Positions 25,146 through 33,187 of a stretch of DNA of 64,000 bases are shown here, piece after piece (within the stretch, counting starts at the first letter, position 1; each line of letters begins with the position of its first letter). Source of the stretch: Alistipes sp. GTDB lineage: Bacteria; Bacteroidota; Bacteroidia; Bacteroidales; Rikenellaceae. A model generated the notes under the pieces. It made no database searches and was not told the DNA's origin. It worked only from the letters and a program-made list of their open reading frames with translations. Position numbers and translations under genes: made by a program. The DNA lies in NCBI GenBank assembly GCA_017398555.1, contig JAFQFV010000009.1, forward strand, positions 22,594 through 86,593, written 5' to 3'.

Positions 25146-25616
25146 ATGGCAGTAATGAAGAAAAAGGGCGAGCGCGAGGTTCCTGCAATGTCAACCACCT
25201 CCCTTCCCGATGTAGTGTATATCATCCTCTTCTTCTTTATGCTCTCTACCTCTATGCGTGACCAGGAGCTGATGGTTAAGTATAAGCTCCCTGAGGCAAC
25301 TGAGGTTCAGAAGCTCGAGAAGAAGAATCTCGTGAGCTATATTCACATTGGTGTACCTGTAGCACATATGCAGGCTAAGTATGGTACAGCGCCGCTGATT
25401 CAGCTCAACGATTCGTATAAGACAACTAAGGACATCCTCGACTTCGCAGCTGCAGAGCGCGATAAGTTGTCAGAGGTTGACCGTGCTTCTATGACTATCT
25501 GTCTTAAGGCTGATGGTAATACGAAGATGGGTATTATCGCCGACGTAAAGCAGGAGCTTCGTCGTGCAAATGCTCTTAAACTCTCTTATGCATCATCTAA
25601 GGTGTTGAACTACTAA
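25146..25616 (+). CDS. exbD: ExbD-family biopolymer transporter, second copy
   Basis: A 156-residue ExbD. The TM SLPDVVYIILFFFMLST carries the key Asp, and the periplasmic domain is of standard size. Paired, diverged exbD genes after exbB are the usual Bacteroidota layout and suggest a heterodimeric ExbD pair in the rotary complex. Last gene of the operon, ending at a terminator. Confidence 0.93.
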   Translation: MAVMKKKGEREVPAMSTTSLPDVVYIILFFFMLSTSMRDQELMVKYKLPEATEVQKLEKKNLVSYIHIGVPVAHMQAKYGTAPLIQLNDSYKTTKDILDFAAAERDKLSEVDRASMTICLKADGNTKMGIIADVKQELRRANALKLSYASSKVLNY

Positions 25617-25632
25617 TCAACATTCAGATAGC

Positions 25633-25672
25633 AAAAAATAGAGGCGAGTTTTTAACTTGCCTCTATTTTTTT
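25633..25672 (+). terminator. Terminator of the exbB operon
   Basis: AAAAAATAGAGGC.AGTT pairs with AACT.GCCTCTATTTTTT (18 bp, one G-T pair) and a T run follows. Confidence 0.88.
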
Positions 25673-25685
25673 TGTGTGTATCTCA

Positions 25686-25715
25686 CAAAAAAGGTGTCCA
25701 GCATGCTGAACACCT
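25686..25715 (-). terminator. Terminator of the SlyD-like gene
   Basis: On the minus strand AGGTGTTCAGC pairs with GCTGGACACCT (one G-T pair), followed by six T. Confidence 0.82.
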
Positions 25716-25736
25716 CTCTCTTGTCGTTGCTAAATA

Positions 25737-26276
25737 TTAGTGGCAGCTACCACAGTCGCAACCCTCGCCGCACTCGTGACCGTCGCAGCTATCGCCGCAA
25801 CCACAACCGCAGCTACCCTGCAGATCCTCAGGGGTTACGTCGCGAACAGATACTACCTCAACGTCAAAGTTAAGGGTCTTGCCTGCCATAGGGTGGTTGA
25901 AGTCCATAGTTACACTCTCCTCCTTTACCTCGCGGATGATACCGTTCATACGGTGACCCTCAGCGTCAGACATAGGTACGATATTGCCCTCGAAGAGAAT
26001 CTCCTCAGCAATCTTACCATCAATCATAAAGATATTCTTCGGAAGCTCCACGATAGCCTCTGCGATAATCTCGCCGTAACCATCTGCAGGCTCAAGGGTA
26101 AATGATACCTTATCACCCGGCTCCTTGCCCATCAGTGCGCCCTCGAACTTTGGAAGGAGCATACCTGCGCCACATACGAACTCCAGCGGCTTGCCCTCAG
26201 GATTCTTATCTGCAATCTGACCGTCAACGGTAAGGGTATAGTTTACCGCAACCATTTTACTGTTTTCTACTTTCAT
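25737..26276 (-). CDS. slyD: SlyD-like FKBP-type peptidyl-prolyl isomerase
   Basis: A 179-residue cis-trans prolyl isomerase and chaperone. The FKBP halves VAVNYTLTVDGQI and FEGALMGKEPGDKVSF flank an insert-in-flap domain (about 72-125) containing VPMSDAEGHRMNGIIREV. NHPMAGKTLNFDVEV closes the FKBP domain. The tail (about 155-179) has eight cysteines and two histidines in 24 residues, the metal-binding tail through which SlyD binds nickel or zinc. No signal peptide. A TATATTTG -7 box (26314-26307) lies just upstream, partly at the end of the neighbouring gene. Confidence 0.93.
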   Translation of the reverse strand: MKVENSKMVAVNYTLTVDGQIADKNPEGKPLEFVCGAGMLLPKFEGALMGKEPGDKVSFTLEPADGYGEIIAEAIVELPKNIFMIDGKIAEEILFEGNIVPMSDAEGHRMNGIIREVKEESVTMDFNHPMAGKTLNFDVEVVSVRDVTPEDLQGSCGCGCGDSCDGHECGEGCDCGSCH

Positions 26277-26320
26277 TGTCTTATTGTTTTTTTTAATTTA
26301 GGTTTGCAAATATAGTGCTT

Positions 26321-27247
26321 TTATTTGGATTTACGATAGCGACCCGAAAAATCTTCGGAATTGTAAATCTCAAGGTAGTAGTACGAAGCATCCTCGCTGA
26401 TAGTAACGCGGGCGGAGCTGTCAAGATATATTCGCAAGTTACTACCATTAAGGTTATACTCTATTCGTTTTTCGTACCCTCTATGTTGTATGGCAGTACC
26501 GTACTTGGTAAACTCTAAAGCATACTCTTGACCATTTATTACACTCCATTTGCCAAGTATAGCTTCGGCATATAGAGATTGATCAAGAGGTCGCATGGCA
26601 ATCTTTCGAGGCTGTGATACGCGTTTATACTTGCCAGAGAAGCCCTGAGAGTTGTAAATTTCAAGGATATAATCAGTGCCCTGCTTGGTAATCTCACACC
26701 TTGCATTGCTATCTAAATAGATTCTTAATCGTTGCTCTTTTAGAGAATAACTTACACGTTTTTGGTAACCTCTGTGCTGTATAGCAATACCATACTTAGT
26801 AAACTCTAACGGATACTCAGCCCCCTCAATGGGTTGCCATTTGCCGTCAATCTCACGTGCGTAGTCGATAGTAACCTCTTGTGATGAAGACTTCTCGGCT
26901 GTTATGGTAGCCTCCTTAGCGGCCTTGGCAGGGGCTTGTGCGGGAGCCTCTGCAGCAGGAGCCTCCTCAGTGGTCTTAGCAGGAGTTTGCATGGGAGCTT
27001 CTGCTACCTCTGCAGCAGGAGTCTCAACAGCGGTTGCACTCTTTGTTTGAGCCTCTTTTTTTGCTGCTCTCTTCTCGGTACGCGCACTCTTTTTCTCTGT
27101 ACGGGTTGGTTTGGCAGGTTTTTCTGCCTCTACGACCTCGACAGTAGGCTCGCTCTTCTCCTCCTTCGAGCTTTTAGGCTCGAAGAAGAGAAAGATAACA
27201 AATGCCCAGAAGAGCGATGTGAGTAGTATGGTGAGTACAGATCTCAT
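26321..27247 (-). CDS. Membrane-anchored protein with a duplicated 75-residue domain
   Basis: A 308-residue hypothetical protein. A single N-terminal TM (about 4-22) is followed by a Lys/Glu then Ala/Pro-rich linker (about 25-120). Two tandem copies of one domain follow (about 134-210 and 231-306), each running GKW...EY.LEFTKYG.AIQHRGY.KR, LRIYLDS.AR and LEIYNS..FSG. The pattern resembles small lipocalin-like beta folds, but I do not recognise the family. Probably periplasmic, spanning part of the envelope by its linker. It lies 3 bp after gcvP and may share its transcript. Confidence 0.75.
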   Translation of the reverse strand: MRSVLTILLTSLFWAFVIFLFFEPKSSKEEKSEPTVEVVEAEKPAKPTRTEKKSARTEKRAAKKEAQTKSATAVETPAAEVAEAPMQTPAKTTEEAPAAEAPAQAPAKAAKEATITAEKSSSQEVTIDYAREIDGKWQPIEGAEYPLEFTKYGIAIQHRGYQKRVSYSLKEQRLRIYLDSNARCEITKQGTDYILEIYNSQGFSGKYKRVSQPRKIAMRPLDQSLYAEAILGKWSVINGQEYALEFTKYGTAIQHRGYEKRIEYNLNGSNLRIYLDSSARVTISEDASYYYLEIYNSEDFSGRYRKSK

Positions 27248-27250
27248 AGA

Positions 27251-30073
27251 CTAATCTTTATTTACAGCTACAAGGTTTCTATCGCCAAAGCCGTTGTCAA
27301 TCTTTGAAACGTATGGGAAGAACTTTGATCTGCCCACCCACTCAAGAGGGAAGACTGCCTGCTGGCGTGAATATGGGTGGTTCCACTCGCCTGCAAGCTC
27401 GGCAGCAGTATGAGGTGCGTTTGCCACAACATTATCAGCCTCGCCGCAGATAGCCTCAGCCTCACGCTTGATGGAGATAAGTGCCTCGATAAAGCGATCC
27501 ATCTCCTCCTTTGGCTCACTCTCGGTAGGCTCTACCATCAGCGTTTCGTGAACAGGGAATGAGAGGGTAGGGGCGTGGAAACCGTAGTCCATCAGACGAT
27601 GGGCAACATCGCCACAATCTACGCCATACTCGCGCTTGAAGTGTGTCAGGTCGAGAATCATCTCGTGAGCTACACGACCTGTCTCGCCGGAGTAGTATGT
27701 GCGGAACTCATCCTTAATTGCGGATGCCATATAGTTTGCATTGACAATAGCCATCTCGGTTGCAGTTCTCAGGCCCTCCTCGCCGAGCATCTTGATATAT
27801 CCGTATGTGATTGGCAGCAACATAGCTGAGCCCCAAGGGGCAGATGAAACGGCTGTAATGCCCTGCTCGCCACCTGTAGATACGACAGAGTGTGATGGGA
27901 GGAATGGAGCAAGGTGCTTAGCACAGCAGATAGGGCCTACGCCGGGGCCACCGCCGCCGTGAGGCATTGCGAAGGTCTTGTGGAGGTTGAGGTGGCAGAC
28001 ATCGGCACCGATAAAGCCAGGGTTAGTCAGACCGACCTGTGCGTTCATATTCGCACCATCCATATATACCTCACCACCTGCGTCGTGAACAGCATCGACA
28101 ATCTCGCGGATGCGGCTCTCGAATACGCCATGGGTAGATGGGTAGGTAACCATCAGCGCGCAGAGCTCGGCAGAGTACTGCTCGGCCTTTGCCTTCAGGT
28201 CATCTACATCGATATTTCCGTTTGCATCGCAAGCAACAGTGACAATCTTCATACCTGCCATAGCTGCCGATGCAGGGTTAGTGCCGTGAGCTGATGCAGG
28301 GATAAGTACCACATTTCGGTAGCCTTGACCACGACTCTGGTGATATGCGCGGATAACCATAAGGCCTGCATACTCGCCAGCAGCGCCTGAATTTGGCTGA
28401 AGTGAGCAAGCATCAAAGCCTGTGATTGTTGCCAAATCGCGCTCAAGATTCTCGATAAGCTGCAGATAACCCTCAGTCTGGTCTGCCGGAGCGAATGGGT
28501 GTACATTCTGGAAGCCTGAGAGTGAGAGTGGCTGCATAATAGCGGCAGCGTTAAGCTTCATAGTACAGCTACCGAGTGAAATCATTGAGTTTGCAAGTGA
28601 GATGTCGCGCAGCTCAAGACGCTTGATATAGCGCATCAAGTCGCTCTCAGAACGGTAGCGGTTGAATACAGGCTCTGCGAGCAGAGGGGTTGTACGGCGC
28701 AGTGCTGATGGGATATTCTGTGCCGATGCAATCATCAACTCGCCCATCTCCACGCCCGCTGCGGCTGCAAAGATGCCGATAACGGCCACAATCTCCTCGA
28801 TGGTTGTCACGTCGTCAAAGGCGATGCGTACTCTATCCTCTGCAGGGTAGAAGAAGTTAATGCCATTTTCAAGAGCGATAGACTCTACAACAGCAGCATC
28901 TGCAACAACCTCAATAGTGTCGAAGAAGTTATCTGTAGCCAGCTCGTAGCCCATATCCTCAAGGTTCTTCGCTACAGAGACAGCTGCTGTATGTGCTGTC
29001 ATCGCTGCGCGGGTAAGACCCTCAGCACCGTTATATACGCAGTGGAAACCTACGATAGATGCCATAAGGGCAGATGCGGTACAGATGTTTGATGTTGCAC
29101 GCTCACGTTTGATGTGCTGCTCGCGCATCTGCAGAGACATACGCAGTGCCTTATTGCCAAGGCGATCGACAGAAACACCGATAATTCTGCCCGGCATATT
29201 GCGCTTATATGCGTCACGAGTAGCCATATAGCCTGCAGACGGGCCACCAAAGCCCATCGGGCAACCAAGACGCTGTGTAGTACCTACAGCGATATCTGCA
29301 CCCCACTCTGCAGGAGGGGTGAGCAGGGCAAGTGAGAGCAGGTCTGCATCTACAGCAACGAGTGCTCCCGCCTCATGCGCTGCTGCAACAAAGGCAGAGT
29401 AGTCGCGCACTTCACCATTGGCTGCAGGGTACTGAATAATTGCACCAAACTCCTTGCCTGTAAACTCATACTCGGCAAAGTTGTCGATAATCAGCTCAAT
29501 ACCGAATGGCTCGGAACGAGTGAGCAGTACGTCGAGTGTATGAGGGAAGATATTTTCATCTACAAAGAGCTGGTTTCTGCCCTGCTTTACAGCCTCGCGA
29601 GAGCGAAGAGAGAACATCATCAGCATAGCCTCGGCAACGGCTGTACCCTGGTCGAGCAGTGAGCAGTTAGCAATCTCCATACCTGTCAGCGAACAGATAG
29701 CGGTCTGATAGTTGAGCAGAGCCTCCAGACGACCCTGTGAAATCTCCGCCTGATATGGAGTATAAGAGGTGTACCATGCAGGGTTCTCAAATACATTGCG
29801 CATAATTGCTGCGCTGACAGCATTTGGATAGTAACCCATACCGATAAACGAACGATATGGCTCGTTCAAATCGGCAAGCTCTGTGATGTGCTGCGCAAAC
29901 TCATACTCGCTCATACCCTCAGCAAGCTCTAACGGCTGCTCAAGGCGGATATTGCTTGGGATAACCTGAGAAATAAGCTCCTCGACGCTGCTAACGCCGA
30001 TAACCTTCAGCATCTGAGACAGTTGCTGTTCGTCGGTAGTACCGATATGTCTTGAAACAAACTTGTCAAACAT
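27251..30073 (-). CDS. gcvP: Glycine dehydrogenase (decarboxylating), P protein
   Basis: A 940-residue single-chain P protein of the glycine cleavage system that decarboxylates glycine and loads aminomethyl on the lipoyl arm of GcvH. Both halves are present, as in the fused form. The PLP lysine is Lys699 in HLNLHKTFAMPHGGGGPG, and NICTASALMAS and SCTMKLNAA are visible. gcvH is encoded at 62414, not here, and gcvT is not in the window. Its own promoter is at 30238-30269. Confidence 0.97.
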   Translation of the reverse strand: MFDKFVSRHIGTTDEQQLSQMLKVIGVSSVEELISQVIPSNIRLEQPLELAEGMSEYEFAQHITELADLNEPYRSFIGMGYYPNAVSAAIMRNVFENPAWYTSYTPYQAEISQGRLEALLNYQTAICSLTGMEIANCSLLDQGTAVAEAMLMMFSLRSREAVKQGRNQLFVDENIFPHTLDVLLTRSEPFGIELIIDNFAEYEFTGKEFGAIIQYPAANGEVRDYSAFVAAAHEAGALVAVDADLLSLALLTPPAEWGADIAVGTTQRLGCPMGFGGPSAGYMATRDAYKRNMPGRIIGVSVDRLGNKALRMSLQMREQHIKRERATSNICTASALMASIVGFHCVYNGAEGLTRAAMTAHTAAVSVAKNLEDMGYELATDNFFDTIEVVADAAVVESIALENGINFFYPAEDRVRIAFDDVTTIEEIVAVIGIFAAAAGVEMGELMIASAQNIPSALRRTTPLLAEPVFNRYRSESDLMRYIKRLELRDISLANSMISLGSCTMKLNAAAIMQPLSLSGFQNVHPFAPADQTEGYLQLIENLERDLATITGFDACSLQPNSGAAGEYAGLMVIRAYHQSRGQGYRNVVLIPASAHGTNPASAAMAGMKIVTVACDANGNIDVDDLKAKAEQYSAELCALMVTYPSTHGVFESRIREIVDAVHDAGGEVYMDGANMNAQVGLTNPGFIGADVCHLNLHKTFAMPHGGGGPGVGPICCAKHLAPFLPSHSVVSTGGEQGITAVSSAPWGSAMLLPITYGYIKMLGEEGLRTATEMAIVNANYMASAIKDEFRTYYSGETGRVAHEMILDLTHFKREYGVDCGDVAHRLMDYGFHAPTLSFPVHETLMVEPTESEPKEEMDRFIEALISIKREAEAICGEADNVVANAPHTAAELAGEWNHPYSRQQAVFPLEWVGRSKFFPYVSKIDNGFGDRNLVAVNKD

Positions 30074-30237
30074 AGTTTTGAGGTTTTAGATTCGTGGTAT
30101 ATTCTGTAAATTAATAAACTTCTATCTCCAAATAAATTCTATTCAGGAGGCTGCTGAATATTTGCAAAAACAGCAAGACTGCTCAATACAATTTTCAAAA
30201 TCGCGGCGACCTGATTTAGTATTTACTTTTATAGTTA

Positions 30238-30269
30238 CAAATATACGAAAAATATGTAACTTTGTCAAA
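30238..30269. promoter_or_regulatory. Interlocked divergent promoters, gcvP and GDPD gene
   Basis: For gcvP on the minus strand: TTTG (30269-30266), 20 bp, TATATTTG (30245-30238), leaving a leader near 155 nt. For the GDPD gene on the plus strand: TAACTTTG (30257-30264) without a clear -33. The gcvP -33 box lies immediately past the plus-strand -7 box, so both cannot be occupied at once. Confidence 0.7.
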
Positions 30270-30291
30270 AGAATACAAAACTCTGAGGATT

Positions 30292-31350
30292 ATGAAGAGA
30301 TTTTTGATGATTTTAGTTACTCTCGCAATGGCAGTATCGTGTTGTGGACAGAGAGTTGCTATGCCGACAATGTTTGCGCACCGTGGTTGTTGGAGTAAGG
30401 CAGAGAGTGGCGAGTTTGACATTCCGGAGAATAGTATTGCGGCTGTAGCTATGGCTGCGCGTATGGGTTATGCGGGAATTGAGTGTGATGTTCGTTTGAC
30501 AAAAGATGGGAAAATGGTCATACTGCACGATAAGAAGATAAATCGAACACTTCGTCGTGCCTCGGACTATTCAAAGGTCGAAGAGCCTGTATATATTGCG
30601 GACCTTACATTTGAGCAGGTTAGAAATGAGTATGTTATGGAGAGTACTAACCCACAGCTCAGAGTACCTATTCCGACTCTTGAGGAGTTACTTGCCGAGT
30701 GTAAGAGGGTTGGTATTATCCCGATGTTGCACAGCTCTGTTCCTCAGTCATACAGAGTGGCTCAGGAGATGTTTGGCGATGAGTGGATATGTTTTACCGC
30801 GGACTATGAACTTTTGCCGCCGGTGCGAGAGTTTTCAAACTGCCTGATACTCTACTCGATAGATAAGGGGACAGCAGAGGAGGTTATCCCTTATCTTGAG
30901 AAGATAGGCGGTAAGTGTGGTGTGTCATCTATGAAATATAGGCTCTATACACCTGAGTTCTGTAAAACTCTTACAGCTGCCGGTTATCAGGTGCAGGCAT
31001 CTATCTTTAAGAGTCCAAGAGAGGTTGTTGCACAGCGTAACGGCATAACCTATCAGCTTAGCGATTTTAGCATTATGCCATCTGGTAAGCCTTATGACAA
31101 GTGGTCCTCAAAGGGTGAGGGTAGCCATGAGTGGAGTGAGGGTGTAGAGTGCGGTGCAACGGTGGTAGAGATTGATTATTGTGGTACAATCGAGGTTGTG
31201 GTAAATGGCAATAGGAGATATACTCTCACGCGCGAAACTGCGGGTCGGGATATTATCGGAAATCGTCATTTTAATATTGCTCCTAAGGTCGCTGTCCGCC
31301 AAGTAGATGGTACAATTTCACGAGTGAGGGCAAAGGTTTATAAGTATTAA
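30292..31350 (+). CDS. Secreted glycerophosphodiester phosphodiesterase
   Basis: A 352-residue GDPD-family lipoprotein or secreted enzyme that hydrolyses glycerophosphodiesters. The start at 30292 gives a signal peptide ending AVSCCGQ, probably a lipoprotein cleavage site. The catalytic region has the HRG motif (MFAHRGCW), PENSIAAV and IECDVRLTKDGKMVILHD with the metal-binding Glu/Asp and second His. The last 90 residues, rich in beta strand, are outside the core domain and may bind ligand. It is convergent with the NupG-like gene. Confidence 0.9.
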   Translation: MKRFLMILVTLAMAVSCCGQRVAMPTMFAHRGCWSKAESGEFDIPENSIAAVAMAARMGYAGIECDVRLTKDGKMVILHDKKINRTLRRASDYSKVEEPVYIADLTFEQVRNEYVMESTNPQLRVPIPTLEELLAECKRVGIIPMLHSSVPQSYRVAQEMFGDEWICFTADYELLPPVREFSNCLILYSIDKGTAEEVIPYLEKIGGKCGVSSMKYRLYTPEFCKTLTAAGYQVQASIFKSPREVVAQRNGITYQLSDFSIMPSGKPYDKWSSKGEGSHEWSEGVECGATVVEIDYCGTIEVVVNGNRRYTLTRETAGRDIIGNRHFNIAPKVAVRQVDGTISRVRAKVYKY

Positions 31351-31386
31351 CAAAAAAGAGTAGCAAATTTGCTACTCTTTTTTGTT
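31349..31386. terminator. Bidirectional terminator, 38-bp perfect palindrome
   Basis: Arms AACAAAAAAGAGTAGCAAA (31349-31367) and its exact complement (31368-31386) form a perfect dyad with T runs on both strands. It overlaps the last bases of both convergent genes. Confidence 0.9.
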
Positions 31387-32644
31387 ATGCCTTCTCAGGT
31401 TCGTGTTTGTACTTGAACACTATAGCGAAGAGTATTGCCACGACAAGTGCATAGGCTGCAAATATCATCCACGAGTCTGCCCAGCCCTCCATACGAGCTA
31501 CACCGGTCGTATCACCTACGAAGTGGTTGATAACCTGCTGTGCGCAGAGAGTACCGATAGTGGCACCAATACCGTTTGTCATCATAATAAACAGGCCCTG
31601 TGCCGATGAGCGGATATTACTATCTGTCTCCTTATCTACAAACAGAGAGCCGGAAACATTAAAGAAGTCGAACGCTACACCATAGACAATCATCGAGAGG
31701 AGGAACATCCAGACCCCTGTGCCCGGATTACCAAGACCGAAGAGTCCGAAACGGAGTACCCACGCAACCATAGCCATCAGCATAACCTTCTTAATACCAA
31801 AGCGCTTGAGGCAGAATGGGATAAGCAGAATACAGAGTGTCTCGGATACCTGTGAGAGCGAGATAAGGATATTTGCGTGCTGCACACCGAAAGTATCTGC
31901 GTACTGAGCCACCTGACCAAAGTCAGAGATAAATGGGTTGGCAAAGCCGTTTGTAATCTGCAGAGATACGCCGAGCAGGATAGAGAAGATGAAGAACAGA
32001 GCCATCTTCTTCTGCTTAAAGAGGGCAAAGGCGTTAAGACCTAAAGCCTCAACAAGGCTCTTCTTCGCTGCGCTTTGGTTGGTAGGGCACTGAGGCATAG
32101 TGAAGGCGTACAGACCCAGAACAATACCCACAACAGCACTCTGGATAAACTGCCAAGCGGTTGATTGGAAACCCGACAAGTCGCAGCACCACATTGCGCA
32201 AATAAAACCAACTGTACCCCACACGCGGATAGGAGGGAAGTGCTTAACGGTATCAAGGCCTGCCTGACCGAGGCTTGAGTATGCCACAGAGTTGCTAAGG
32301 CCGAGTGTCGGCATATAGAATGCAACGCTGAGCGAGTAGAGTGTAAAGAGTGGCGCAAACTCTACATTTGCCGCAGTAAGAGCGTAGTAGCCCGTTGCAA
32401 TCATAAATGTCGCGGCAAGCAGATGGCAGATACCCAGCAGCTTCTGTGCCTGAATCCAGCGATCGGCAACAATACCGATAAGTGCCGGCATAAAGAGCGA
32501 TACGATACCCTGCATAGCGTAGAAGATGCCGATATTCTCGGCAAGACCAATACCAAATAGGTAGGTACCCATAGATGTCAGGTACGATCCCCACACGGCG
32601 AACTGCAGGAAGTTCATAGCCGTTAAACGGAGTTTAATATTCAT
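31385..32644 (-). CDS. NupG-family nucleoside:proton symporter (MFS)
   Basis: A 419-residue, 12-TM major facilitator of the nucleoside symporter family. It starts MNIKLRLTAMNFLQFAVWGSYL, typical of NupG/XapB proteins. The first cytosolic loop contains GIVADRWIQAQKLL, and HFPPIRVWGTVGF is also family-typical. It imports nucleosides at the inner membrane; which nucleosides are preferred is not visible. A minus-strand TATTTTTG -7 box is at 32693-32686. Confidence 0.88.
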   Translation of the reverse strand: MNIKLRLTAMNFLQFAVWGSYLTSMGTYLFGIGLAENIGIFYAMQGIVSLFMPALIGIVADRWIQAQKLLGICHLLAATFMIATGYYALTAANVEFAPLFTLYSLSVAFYMPTLGLSNSVAYSSLGQAGLDTVKHFPPIRVWGTVGFICAMWCCDLSGFQSTAWQFIQSAVVGIVLGLYAFTMPQCPTNQSAAKKSLVEALGLNAFALFKQKKMALFFIFSILLGVSLQITNGFANPFISDFGQVAQYADTFGVQHANILISLSQVSETLCILLIPFCLKRFGIKKVMLMAMVAWVLRFGLFGLGNPGTGVWMFLLSMIVYGVAFDFFNVSGSLFVDKETDSNIRSSAQGLFIMMTNGIGATIGTLCAQQVINHFVGDTTGVARMEGWADSWMIFAAYALVVAILFAIVFKYKHEPEKA

Positions 32645-32713
32645 AGTTTTTATGCTTAAATTGCCTTCTAACGAAGAATTTCTAACAAAAATAGCACTTT
32701 TTTGCGAAAAAAC

Positions 32714-32744
32714 TTTGAAAAAGAAAAAAAATGTTATACTTTTG
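32714..32744 (+). promoter_or_regulatory. Promoter of tRNA-Gln
   Basis: TTTG (32714-32717), 19 bp, TACTTTTG (32737-32744). Transcription would start about 4 bp before the tRNA. Confidence 0.78.
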
Positions 32745-32754
32745 CACTCGCAAT

Positions 32755-32825
32755 TGGGCTATGGTGTAATGGTAACACTACAGATTCTGGTCCTGTCATT
32801 CTAGGTTCGAATCCTGGTAGCCCAA
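32755..32825 (+). tRNA. tRNA-Gln(CTG)
   Basis: A 71-nt tRNA. The acceptor strands are TGGGCTA and TAGCCCA with discriminator A. The anticodon loop TTCTGGT gives CTG, and the T loop is GGTTCGAATCC. CCA is not encoded. Its last 15 bases plus ACT recur at 32924-32941. Confidence 0.95.
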
Positions 32826-32835
32826 CTCAGAAAAT

Positions 32836-32871
32836 GTTGATGACCCCTGCTTTTCAGCAGAGGTCATCAAC
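32836..32871 (+). other. Long hairpin after tRNA-Gln
   Basis: GTTGATGACC (32836-32845) pairs with GGTCATCAAC (32862-32871), and inside it CTGC pairs with GCAG around TTTTCA. No T run follows, so it is not an obvious terminator. It overlaps the start of the 74-bp repeat. Confidence 0.65.
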
Positions 32872-32938
32872 ATTCTCTGCAAATGTCAGCGGTGCCCCAG
32901 GATGGCGACACCGCAGGTGTTGCAATCCTGGTAGCCCA
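32865..32938 (+). repeat. 74-bp structured repeat, copy 1
   Basis: Matches 33063-33136 at 68 of 74 positions. It carries a 35-nt hairpin (32897-32931): CCAGGAT with ATCCTGG outside and GCGACACC with GGTGTTGC inside, loop GCA. Its last 15 bases are the same as the 3' end of tRNA-Gln. It lies before the first terminator after the tRNA, so it should be part of the tRNA transcript. Confidence 0.75.
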
Positions 32939-32942
32939 ACTA

Positions 32943-32975
32943 AAAAAGGAGATGTGAAAACATCTCCTTTTTTTA
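32943..32975 (+). terminator. Terminator of the tRNA-Gln transcript
   Basis: GGAGATGT, loop GAAA, ACATCTCC, then TTTTTTT. Confidence 0.88.
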
Positions 32976-33062
32976 GTTGGTTTGTGTTACCTATCCCCCA
33001 AACCCCCTTTCTGTAAAGGGGGCTTATTTGGTGCAAGGATGTGCCTTGTAGGCTATTGTAGC

Positions 33063-33136
33063 CATCAACATTCGCTGCAAATGTCAGCGGCGCCCCGGGA
33101 TGGCGACACCGTAGGTGTTGCAATTCCGGTAGCCCA
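33063..33136 (+). repeat. 74-bp structured repeat, copy 2
   Basis: Second copy of the element at 32865. The hairpin (33095-33129) has CCGGGAT with ATTCCGG outside and the same inner stem with loop GTA. The A-T pair of copy 1 is replaced by G-C, and a G-C by G-T. The 124 bp between the copies holds a CCCCCTTT/AAAGGGGG hairpin (33003-33022) and no gene. Confidence 0.72.
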
Positions 33137-33137
33137 A

Positions 33138-33176
33138 AAATAGAATAAGGCGGTAAATCTACCGCCTTATCTATTT
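33138..33176. terminator. Bidirectional terminator before the aquaporin gene end
   Basis: AAATAG..ATAAGGCGGTA pairs with TACCGCCTTAT.CTATTT around AATC. T-rich flanks occur on the minus strand, ending aqpZ. Confidence 0.85.
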
Positions 33177-33187
33177 AATTGCAACGA

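Noticed and set aside
30074-30237. Glycine riboswitch before gcvP
   Set aside because: The leader is long enough, but I see no tandem glycine-aptamer core or paired stems of that class.
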